DNA of 64,000 bases from positions 1 through 64,000 of the forward strand of contig DASCMO010000007.1 of assembly GCA_036010965.1 (NCBI GenBank), written 5' to 3'. Of this stretch, positions 57,325-64,000 are shown piece by piece; position 1 is the first letter of the stretch, and every line of letters starts with the position of its first letter. The position numbers were made by a program, and so were the translations under genes. Below the pieces are notes generated by a model. That model searched no databases and was not told where the DNA came from. It was given only the letters and a program-made list of their open reading frames with translations. This DNA is from GCA-2686265 sp036010965 (GTDB lineage: Bacteria; Planctomycetota; UBA1135; GCA-002686595).

Positions 57325-58455
57325 ATGGGTACGAAGACACTCTCCGGCCAGGTCCGCAGTGGCGGTAACTGGGTGCTGCGCTGGACCGTGCGCCTGGTCG
57401 CCCTGCTCGGGCTGGGCGTGTGCCTCGCCCTGCCCTACGCGAGAGAGGTCGTAGGCGAGTGCCGCCTGGTCCCACTCTCCCAGCGCGGAGTGCGGGCGCC
57501 TGTCGCCGGTGAGATCCTGACCATCGAGGTGCGCGAGGGGGACCCGGTAGAGCCGGGGACCCTGATCGCGACCCTCGACGACCGCGAGTACACCGCCGAG
57601 CTGGCGACGGCGTCGGCGGAGCTCGACCGCCTGCACGCCGAACTCGATCTGCTCGAATCTGGACCGCGAGCGGAGGAGGTCGCCATGGCCCGCGAGCAGC
57701 TGGCCCTCTGGCAGGTACGCCTCGACCACTACGAGCGCGAGCTGGTGCGGGTCAGCGGCCTGGCGGAGCAAAGTGCAGCGACGGACGAGGAGCTGGCCTC
57801 TGCCCAGGTCTCCCGGGACGCGACTGTGCACCTGGTCGCCTCGGCCCAGGAGAACCTCACGAAGCTCGAGGAGGGCGCTCGTGAGGAGGAGGTGCGCGCC
57901 AAGCGAGCAGACATCGCGCGCGTCCAGGCGCGGGCCGATTACAACCAGCAGTTGATCGGCCTTACCCGCATCCACTCCCCCATCCAGGGCAAGGTCGTCA
58001 CTCCCTTCATGGGCGAGCGCGTCGGACAGGTCGTGGAGGCCGGCGAATTGATCGCGGTCATCCAGGACAACTCCTCACTGGAGGTGGAGATCGCCGCGGA
58101 CGAGGCGGCCGCCGCCCTCGTCAGCACGGGCAACCCGGTCAAGGTGCGTCTCTTCAGCCTCGACGGCGAGCTGCTGATGGCGGAGGTGCGAGCCGTGGCC
58201 TTGACGACCTCCAACGAGGCGGAGATCGAGGTACACCCGATCCGCACGGACCGCGAGTCGCAGCTCGAGCGCTCGAGCAACCCCGACAGTGAATACCTCG
58301 TGCGCGTCTACTGCACCCTTCCTCGCGACCACCGCCTGGCCCCGGGCATGACCGGCTACTCGCGCGTCGTGGTGGACTCCAGCCAGGTCTGGCGGGAACT
58401 GTTGCGTCCCATCGAGCGCTTCCTGTTCACGGATGTGTGGTCGTGGATGCCCTGA
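57325..58455 (+). CDS. HlyD-type membrane-fusion adaptor
   Basis: 376 residues: an N-terminal membrane anchor (about 19-38), a biotinyl-lipoyl half (VRAPVAGEILTIEVREGDPV), a coiled-coil hairpin (about 90-210), the second lipoyl half (IHSPIQGKVVTPFMGERVGQVV) and a beta-barrel domain. It bridges an inner-membrane transporter to an outer-membrane factor; the divergent TolC-like gene is the obvious partner. The protein ends DVWSWMP, an aromatic tail seen in adaptors that pair with membrane peptidases in planctomycetes, so a role other than drug export is possible. The stop codon lies in the first copy of a 20-bp tandem repeat. Confidence 0.82.
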   Translation: MGTKTLSGQVRSGGNWVLRWTVRLVALLGLGVCLALPYAREVVGECRLVPLSQRGVRAPVAGEILTIEVREGDPVEPGTLIATLDDREYTAELATASAELDRLHAELDLLESGPRAEEVAMAREQLALWQVRLDHYERELVRVSGLAEQSAATDEELASAQVSRDATVHLVASAQENLTKLEEGAREEEVRAKRADIARVQARADYNQQLIGLTRIHSPIQGKVVTPFMGERVGQVVEAGELIAVIQDNSSLEVEIAADEAAAALVSTGNPVKVRLFSLDGELLMAEVRAVALTTSNEAEIEVHPIRTDRESQLERSSNPDSEYLVRVYCTLPRDHRLAPGMTGYSRVVVDSSQVWRELLRPIERFLFTDVWSWMP

Positions 58456-58500
58456 CCGGTTCGCGAGGGCCCTGACTGGTTCGCGAGGGCCCCGACTGGG
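58451..58500. repeat. 20-bp tandem repeat over the end of the HlyD-like gene
   Basis: CCTGACYGGTTCGCGAGGGC is present at 58451-58470 and 58471-58490 with one difference (C/T), then a 10-bp partial copy. The first copy contains the TGA stop. The rest of the gap to 58565 shows nothing. Confidence 0.85.
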
Positions 58501-58565
58501 CTGGATGAACCTGGCCGCCCCAGCGATCCACGCCGATCGACGGCCTGATCGCGCGACCCCGAGGC

Positions 58566-59930
58566 TCAGTCGCCGGCGACGCCGAAAAATACGCGCTCGC
58601 GGCGCAGGTCATCACGGCTCACACGCCGGACGGCGGCCTCGATCCGGCCCAGGTCCGCGCCGCGCAGCACCTCCAGGGCGAGCAGCAGATCGCCCTCGGT
58701 CGCCTCCCCCACCGCCTCCGTCAGGGGAGCCAGGTAGAGCGCGTCGCGCGAGATAGCCATGGCGCAGGCCGCCGCGATGCGAGCGCCGCCGGCCTCCGCC
58801 GCCAGCGCCCCGATCAGGACCTCGCGCACGTCCTCGTGCCCCTGCAGGTGCCCCAGGGCCAGGATCGCGTTGCAGCGCAGGACCTCATCATCATCGGAGG
58901 TCGCCGCCTTGAGGAGGACCTTGCGGGCTCCGCTCTCGCCGTGGCCGACGGCCCCCAGGGCCCGCAGCCAGGCGCTCTCGACGGAGGGATCCTTCTCCTT
59001 GCTGAGGGAACGCTTGACGAGCTTGTAGGAGCGCGGCGCCGCCAGCTGCTCGAGCGCAACGGCCGTCTCCTTCCGCACGCGCGGGTCATCGTCGCGCGCG
59101 AAGTTCTCAAGGACGACCCAGAAGTTCATGGGCGCGAGGACTCCGATCGTGTGCAAGGACCTGCTCAGGTACTCGTTACCACTCCAGGTCAACAGGGAGC
59201 GACCGTACGCCAGCTTGCCGTACTCAACGGCGTCGGGATCATCGGTGAACAGGATCTTCGCCAGGGAGCCGAAGCGGCCGCCGCTGAAGAAGCTCGACTT
59301 GAGGCGCTTGATCTCGGTCTCGAGCTCGTCCTCGGTCAAGCCGCGCGCCAGGCTGTCACCGGAGGGCGGCGTGTAGGCGCGACCGAAGAGCAACCGGCGC
59401 GGAGGCCGGGCCTCGTCCGGCATCGCCAGCTCCAGCTCCGGATCCGCTCGCCGCAGGGCCGTGACGAAGCACCAGATCATCTCCTCCGCGGACATCTCGA
59501 AGGGCACACTGAGCAGCACCTCTCCCCCGGAGTCGAGCCACAGATGCTGGGGGACGGCCATGGCCCCGCTCTCGTTGACGCCCAGGTGCGCCTCCCGCAG
59601 GGCAGCCTCGACCCGCAGGTGATCGCGACAGCTCACGCTCCCCAGGCGCGGGCACTCGCCGTCGCCTTTGCGGTGCAGCTCGCGCGAGCCCACCAGGTTC
59701 AGGGTGCGCTGAGCGAGTCGCCGGACCTCGCGATCGTCATACACGCGGTCCACGAAGTCCTCGCAGCGCGTCTCGTCATCCATGGTCACGGCCACGAACA
59801 ACACGCGCTTCTCCGCCCGGGCGCGCTCCACGACCATGGCGTGGTCCGCCCTCCAGGCGATCTCATCTCCGGCCCCCGGCGGGGCGAGGAGCAGCGCTGG
59901 ACCGAGCAACAAGGTCAGGAGGGTGCGCAT
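58566..59930 (-). CDS. Exported protein with thioredoxin-like N-terminal domain and HEAT repeats
   Basis: 454 residues with a signal peptide (about 1-20). Residues 22-170 resemble a thioredoxin-like fold (KRVLFVAVTMDDETRCEDFVDRVYDD and VPQHLWLDSGGEVL) but lack a CxxC active site: the usual position reads ETRCED with a single Cys. Residues 240-450 are HEAT repeats (VRKETAVALEQLA, NAILALGHLQGH). The combination is common in planctomycete secreted proteins without known function. The ATG is only 2 nt from a large hairpin. Downstream of the SDR pair on the same strand. Confidence 0.75.
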   Translation of the reverse strand: MRTLLTLLLGPALLLAPPGAGDEIAWRADHAMVVERARAEKRVLFVAVTMDDETRCEDFVDRVYDDREVRRLAQRTLNLVGSRELHRKGDGECPRLGSVSCRDHLRVEAALREAHLGVNESGAMAVPQHLWLDSGGEVLLSVPFEMSAEEMIWCFVTALRRADPELELAMPDEARPPRRLLFGRAYTPPSGDSLARGLTEDELETEIKRLKSSFFSGGRFGSLAKILFTDDPDAVEYGKLAYGRSLLTWSGNEYLSRSLHTIGVLAPMNFWVVLENFARDDDPRVRKETAVALEQLAAPRSYKLVKRSLSKEKDPSVESAWLRALGAVGHGESGARKVLLKAATSDDDEVLRCNAILALGHLQGHEDVREVLIGALAAEAGGARIAAACAMAISRDALYLAPLTEAVGEATEGDLLLALEVLRGADLGRIEAAVRRVSRDDLRRERVFFGVAGD

Positions 59931-59932
59931 GG

Positions 59933-59971
59933 CGTCGGTAGGCAGGTCCCGTCGCTGCCTGCCACCCGACG
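59933..59971 (-). promoter_or_regulatory. Hairpin next to the thioredoxin/HEAT gene start
   Basis: Arms 59933-59946 and 59958-59971 form 12 pairs with a two-base internal mismatch. It lies 53-91 nt past the SDR gene stop and ends 2 nt before the ATG of the next gene, so it may be a terminator, or it may hide the ribosome site in readthrough mRNA. Confidence 0.5.
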
Positions 59972-60023
59972 ATGATTGCCCGGCGCCGTCCCGGCCGCAA
60001 GCCCGAGCGAGCGGTTCGTCCCC

Positions 60024-60812
60024 CTACTTCTTCTCCTTCCTCCTCCGTCGCCGCGACCGGAAGGGAGCGATCACCACGTTCTGCAGCATGGCGTCCCCGG
60101 GAAGACAGATCAGGTCGCAGATGAGCTGGGCCACGCGCTCGGGCGGCAGGGCTCCGGGGGGCGCCGGCAGGGCCCCGTTCTGGTCCCACATGGGAGTCGC
60201 CACTGCATCGGGGATGACGAGCTGCACGCGCACGCCCGACGAGCGCACCTCCTCGGCGAGAGACTCGGTCAGGCCCACGACCCCGAACTTCGAGGCGCTG
60301 TAAACCGAGTCCATCGGGCGCCCCTTGAGGCCCGAGGTGGAGGAGATGTTCACGATCTGCCCCGAGCCCTGGGGCAGCATCACCCCCAGCACCGCGCGGT
60401 TGCAGAGAAACGTGCCCTTGAGGTTGGTGTCGATCACCTCGTTCATCTCCTCGCTGGAGATCTCCGACAGGACCTTAGGTCCGCTGCCGCGGCTGCGCAG
60501 GATCGCGGCCGAGTGCACGAGGATGTCGATACGGCCGAAGCGCTCCACCACATCGCGCGTCATGGCCTGCAGGTCCTCCTCGCTCCGTACGTCCGCAGCC
60601 AGAGCAAGGGCCTGGCCGCCGCCGCCCAGTTCCGCGAGTTGAGCGACAGTCTCCCGCGCGGACTCCAGCGCGATGTCCACGACGGCCACGTCCGCTCCCT
60701 GAGCGCAGAGGCGCAGGCAGGTGGCGCGGCCGATGCCACTGCCGCCACCGGTGACCAGGGCGCACTTCCCACTCAGCGCACCGGACGAGGGGTGTTCTCG
60801 TTCATTCGCCAT
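60024..60812 (-). CDS. Short-chain dehydrogenase/reductase (SDR) A
   Basis: 262 residues, classical SDR: cofactor motif TGGGSGIG (21-28), NISS with the catalytic Ser near 158 and YSASK (Tyr171, Lys175). The Asp after the second strand (VVDIA) favours NAD(H). The C-terminus ends in a polybasic SRRRRRKEKK unlike most SDRs, which may help membrane or nucleic-acid contact. It begins 12 nt after a second SDR gene and forms a pair with it. Substrate unknown. Confidence 0.88.
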   Translation of the reverse strand: MANEREHPSSGALSGKCALVTGGGSGIGRATCLRLCAQGADVAVVDIALESARETVAQLAELGGGGQALALAADVRSEEDLQAMTRDVVERFGRIDILVHSAAILRSRGSGPKVLSEISSEEMNEVIDTNLKGTFLCNRAVLGVMLPQGSGQIVNISSTSGLKGRPMDSVYSASKFGVVGLTESLAEEVRSSGVRVQLVIPDAVATPMWDQNGALPAPPGALPPERVAQLICDLICLPGDAMLQNVVIAPFRSRRRRRKEKK

Positions 60813-60824
60813 GTTGACAGCGTC

Positions 60825-61634
60825 TCACGGGTTGGAGTCAGGGGATGGAAAAGGGGCCAACAGGGGATCGACGAGCAAGGCGTCGTCGGGCGCCAGGATC
60901 AGTCGCACGATGGTGTCGGCCACCTGGCGCGGGTCCAGCAGCCCGTCGGGGGCCATGGCCTTCGTCGAGTGCATCATGGGCGTGTCGGTCACGTCGGGCA
61001 AGATGGACTGCACGCGGATGCCCTGGGAGGCCACCTCCTCCGCCAGGCACGCGGCGAGTCCACGCAGTCCATGCTTCGAGGCGCTGTAGGCACCGTTGTA
61101 CGGAAGGCCGACCAGGGCGCCGCGTGCCGAGGAGACGCAGACGATCTCGCCCGCGCCCTGTTCGATCATGGTGGGCAGCACGGCCTGCAAGCAGTGAAAG
61201 ACGCCCTTGAGGTTGGTGTCGATCACCTCGTCCCACTCCTCCACCGACAACTCGGCGATGGCGTAGGGCAGGCCGCGGGTGACGGCCGAGCTGCCCGCGC
61301 TCCCTGCCGCGGCCACCAGCACGTCGAGCCTCCCCCACTCCGCGAGGACGCTCTCGGCCATGGACTGCATGTCCCCCGCCCGGCGCACATCGAGGGCCAG
61401 AGCCATCAGGTGCGCTCGCGGCGCCTCGGCCCGCACGGCGTCGAGAGCCCCATCGAGGCGCTCGGCGTTGCGCCCCACCAGGGCCACCCGAGCCCCGCCA
61501 GCGGCGAGAGCCCGGGCACCGGCCAGGCCGATGCCACTGCTGCCACCGGTGACGACGGCGACCGAATCGGAGAGAGTCTGCACGGGGGAATCGGAGGCGG
61601 CGACCGGCTTTGGTCTCCACTCGACGGCCACCAT
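60825..61634 (-). CDS. Short-chain dehydrogenase/reductase (SDR) B
   Basis: 269 residues, classical SDR: TGGSSGIG (29-36), Arg-Asn after strand two (VGRNAE) favouring NADP(H), catalytic Ser in VSSARG and YSASK. A paralogue of SDR A immediately downstream, with opposite cofactor preference predicted. ATG at 61634 was chosen; a TTG at 61670 would add 12 residues. These reductases lie near the lipid synthase and could process its product, but a HEAT gene and other strands intervene, so linkage is only by distance. Confidence 0.87.
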   Translation of the reverse strand: MVAVEWRPKPVAASDSPVQTLSDSVAVVTGGSSGIGLAGARALAAGGARVALVGRNAERLDGALDAVRAEAPRAHLMALALDVRRAGDMQSMAESVLAEWGRLDVLVAAAGSAGSSAVTRGLPYAIAELSVEEWDEVIDTNLKGVFHCLQAVLPTMIEQGAGEIVCVSSARGALVGLPYNGAYSASKHGLRGLAACLAEEVASQGIRVQSILPDVTDTPMMHSTKAMAPDGLLDPRQVADTIVRLILAPDDALLVDPLLAPFPSPDSNP

Positions 61635-61854
61635 AGCAACGGTCAGCGTCCCCTGCGGGCCCTGCTCCAAGGCGCCGAGGGGGGACTAGGGGCCATTCTC
61701 TCGGATCCCGTCTCCCCGAAAACCCTGGGGCTACGCCATAATCAGACCTAGACTCCACTTGGTGGTGGTTCTGCGGGTCGCGTGCATGCGCTACCCACCT
61801 AGCCCCCAGGTATTTGTGTCCCCATCCCCAGCAGTCCTCCAAGGAGGCGCTTTC

Positions 61855-63678
61855 GTGCAAGACAATCGGATCCTCAGCGTGCTCTCGCCCGCATTCTCCC
61901 GCCTATTTCTGATCCCGGCCCTGGCCTGCACCGCAGCCACCCTGGCCTCCGGACAGGTCATCGGTCATACGAAGATCAGCGACACCGAGGGTGGCTTCGG
62001 CGGCACGCTCGACGACTTTGACTCCCTCGGCCGGGCCGTCACGACCATCGGTGACCTGGACGGGGACGGCGTCGGCGACCTCGCCATCAGCGCCCGCCTC
62101 GATGACGACGGCGGCGAGAACCGCGGCGCGATCTACATCGTGTTCATGAACGCCGACGGCTCGGTCAAGAGCGAGCAGAAGATCAGCGACACCGCCGGCG
62201 GCTTCACGGGCGGTCTCAGCAACCAGGACTGGTTCGGCAACAGTCTCGCACCCCTCGGCGACCTCGACGGCGACGGCGTCATGGACCTCGCGGTCGGCGC
62301 CCTGCAGTCCAACGACGGCGCCTTCAACGCGGGCGCCGTGTGGATCCTGTTCCTCAACAGCGACGGAACCGTCAAGGACCAGCAGAAGATCAGCGCCACT
62401 GAGGGCGGCTTCACGGGGATCCTGAACGAGACCGATCGCTTCGGCACGTCGGTCCTGATGATCGGTGACCTCGACGGGGACTCGGTCCAGGACATCGCGG
62501 TCGGCGCGCGCAACGACGACGACGGCGGCGTCGACCGCGGTGCGGTCTACGTGTTGTTCCTGAACATTGACGGAACCGTCAAGGCCCACCAGAAGATCAG
62601 CGACTGGTTCGGAGCCTTCGATGGTGTCCTCGACGACGGGGACGGCCTGGGCTGGTCCTTGGCCGGCCTGGGCAACTACATGGGCTTCGGCACCTACGCC
62701 CTGGCCGTAGGCGCAGGCGGCGATGACGACGGCGGTGTCGACCGCGGCGCGGTCTGGATCTTGGCCCTCGCCCAGACCGGTCACTCCCTTGCCCACATCA
62801 AGATCAGCTCGACAGAAGGCGGCGCCAGCCCCGCGCTGCAGGATGGCGACAACTTCGGTCGCGGCTGCGGGTCGATCGGCGATCTCAACGGTGACGGCGT
62901 GGCCGACCTGGCCGTCGGTTCCCCCAACGACAACGACGGGGGTGGCGACCGTGGAGCCATGTGGCTGCTACTGCTCAATCAGGGCGGCGTCGAGTCCTCC
63001 CACAAGATCAGCAACACCGAAGGTGGCTTCACGGGCGACCTCGGCGACAACGACTACTTCGGCTACTCGTGCCGCTGGGCCGGCGACCTCGACGGAAACG
63101 GCGTCAACGACATGGTGGTCGGTGCCTCTGGAGACGACGACGGTGGTTCCGACCGCGGTGCGGTCTGGATCCTGTACCTGTCCGACCCCGGCGACCTCGG
63201 CCCCTTCACGCCCTTCTGCTTCTGCGACGGTACCGGCAACGCACCCCCCTGCTCCAACCCGGGCGGCCCCGGACGCGGCTGCGCCAACAGCGTCAACCCG
63301 GGCGGCGGCATCCTGACCGCCTCCGGTGACGCTGTCGTCGGAGCGGACACGGTGGTGCTCGAATCCGCGGGGCTGATTCCCGGACAGTTCATGGTCTTCT
63401 TCCAGGGCGACAACGCGATCGACAACGGCAACGGCATCATCTTCGGGGACGGCTTGCGCTGCGCGGGCGGCAACGTCTGGCGCTACTACCCGCCGCTCAC
63501 GATCGACGGAGCGGGCATGGTCGATTCGTCCCCCCACTCGATCTCTGGTGAGCCGGGTGCGAACTCCACCGTGAACCCCGGGGACACCAAGCACTACCAG
63601 GGCTGGTACCGGGATCCGAACGGCCCCTGCGGAGGGACCTTCAACCTGACCAACGGTCTCGCGATCACCTGGCAGTAG
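61855..63678 (+). CDS. Secreted FG-GAP (integrin-like) repeat protein with Cys-rich C-terminal domain
   Basis: 607 residues. GTG 61855 was chosen as start because AAGGAGG lies 8 nt before it and it opens a signal peptide (ending ASG, about residue 33). Six blocks of about 66-70 residues follow, each starting with KIS(D/N/S/A)TEGGF and carrying a calcium loop DxDGDGxxD. Block 4 has lost that loop (GLGNYMGFGTYA) and begins with DWFGAF. The last 140 residues form a domain with several Cys that recurs, I believe, on many exported proteins of this planctomycete lineage. A beta-propeller surface protein is the likely fold; ligand unknown. Confidence 0.85.
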   Translation: MQDNRILSVLSPAFSRLFLIPALACTAATLASGQVIGHTKISDTEGGFGGTLDDFDSLGRAVTTIGDLDGDGVGDLAISARLDDDGGENRGAIYIVFMNADGSVKSEQKISDTAGGFTGGLSNQDWFGNSLAPLGDLDGDGVMDLAVGALQSNDGAFNAGAVWILFLNSDGTVKDQQKISATEGGFTGILNETDRFGTSVLMIGDLDGDSVQDIAVGARNDDDGGVDRGAVYVLFLNIDGTVKAHQKISDWFGAFDGVLDDGDGLGWSLAGLGNYMGFGTYALAVGAGGDDDGGVDRGAVWILALAQTGHSLAHIKISSTEGGASPALQDGDNFGRGCGSIGDLNGDGVADLAVGSPNDNDGGGDRGAMWLLLLNQGGVESSHKISNTEGGFTGDLGDNDYFGYSCRWAGDLDGNGVNDMVVGASGDDDGGSDRGAVWILYLSDPGDLGPFTPFCFCDGTGNAPPCSNPGGPGRGCANSVNPGGGILTASGDAVVGADTVVLESAGLIPGQFMVFFQGDNAIDNGNGIIFGDGLRCAGGNVWRYYPPLTIDGAGMVDSSPHSISGEPGANSTVNPGDTKHYQGWYRDPNGPCGGTFNLTNGLAITWQ

Positions 63679-63739
63679 GCTCGGGCCTTCGCGCCCCCTG
63701 AGGGTCCGCGCCCATGGGGGATCGCGATCCAGGCATCAC

Positions 63740-63775
63740 ACAGCGTCTCCGAGCCTCAAGGCTCGGAGACGCTGT
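63740..63775 (+). terminator. Strong rho-independent-like terminator
   Basis: A perfect 16-bp stem (63740-63755 with 63760-63775) with a TCAA loop follows the FG-GAP gene by 62 nt, then TCATT. This is the best terminator structure in the window, and it faces the 3' end of the adjacent minus-strand gene, so it may serve both. Confidence 0.85.
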
Positions 63776-63813
63776 TCATTACAGGCATGGAATCCAGACA
63801 GGGGCTCCAAACC

Positions 63814-64000
63814 TCAAGGCTCGAAGCCACTGCCCGTTGCGGGCGGGAGTTCCAGGCAGGTCTCGAGGTCGGCCTTCACGATCCGCGCGACCGCGGAGGC
63901 GCCGCGACCGATAAAGACCGCACGGGTTCCGCGCACGGCGCCCAGCAGGGCGGGGACCGCGCGCAATTCCCAGCGCCCACAGGTGAAGTGGAAGACCTTG
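63814..64000 (-). CDS. 3' end of an unrecognised gene, cut by window edge
   Basis: The minus frame is open from 64000 to TGA at 63816-63814 and encodes about 62 residues beginning (in frame from 63999) KVFHFTCGRWELRAVPALLG and containing AVFIGRGASAVARIVKA. The residues look like a real protein C-terminus (alternating hydrophobic strands, Gly-rich turn) and codon third positions are GC-rich. I do not recognise the family. Its stop lies in a copy of CCTCAAGGCTCG, also found in the nearby terminator. Confidence 0.6.
   Translation of the reverse strand, partial: KVFHFTCGRWELRAVPALLGAVRGTRAVFIGRGASAVARIVKADLETCLELPPATGSGFEP

Noticed and set aside
58566..59930. Active thioredoxin
   Set aside because: No CxxC at the expected position; only a single Cys.

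Overview
This 64 kb window is high-GC, densely coded bacterial chromosome with a Gram-negative envelope: WaaA, an ABC-type O-polysaccharide exporter, a TolC-type outer-membrane factor and an HlyD adaptor are all present. Small secreted or membrane proteins with an N-terminal zinc ribbon, several HEAT-repeat proteins, a type IV-pilin-like protein and a secreted FG-GAP repeat protein with a Cys-rich C-terminal domain together suggest a planctomycete of the Poly30/Pla163 kind. That placement is inferred from protein style only; no rRNA gene is present to confirm it. I saw no tRNA, rRNA, CRISPR array, IS element or prophage.

Layout. 1-7.7 kb (minus strand): a surface-glycan block with a methyltransferase (cut by the window edge), Wzt and Wzm exporters, a HEAT protein, a phosphomannomutase/phosphoglucomutase and an aminotransferase. 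7.8-13.5 kb (plus): five genes whose ends overlap by 4 nt, encoding an FbpABC-like ferric-iron importer, a five-heme c-type cytochrome and a HEAT lipoprotein. 13.5-24 kb (minus): a UbiA-type prenyltransferase, a pseudopilin, metK, waaA, secA, a response regulator, pyrD, lspA and a DksA-like gene. 24-29 kb: a Xer recombinase facing away from the DksA-like gene, then uvrB-uvrC. 29-39.4 kb: two related zinc-ribbon membrane proteins, gamma-glutamyltransferase, a NIL-domain protein, a TIM-barrel protein, a KamA-type radical SAM enzyme, an M20 peptidase and an EF-hand protein.

39.6-58.5 kb is the accessory centrepiece: a compact polyunsaturated-fatty-acid/polyketide-like lipid synthase. One 2947-residue protein carries two flavin enoyl-reductase-like (NPD) domains, KS, AT, three nearly identical ACPs, KR and DH. 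Its partner carries KS, AT, DH and its own phosphopantetheinyl transferase. A stand-alone ACP and an alkaline-phosphatase-superfamily hydrolase follow. A TolC-like lipoprotein lies upstream on the same strand and an HlyD-like adaptor is divergent from it. The synthase therefore appears to carry its own activation enzyme and lies next to export genes; the product is unknown.

58.6-64 kb: a HEAT/thioredoxin-like secreted protein, a pair of SDR oxidoreductases, the FG-GAP protein followed by a strong terminator hairpin, and the 3' end of an unrecognised minus-strand gene.
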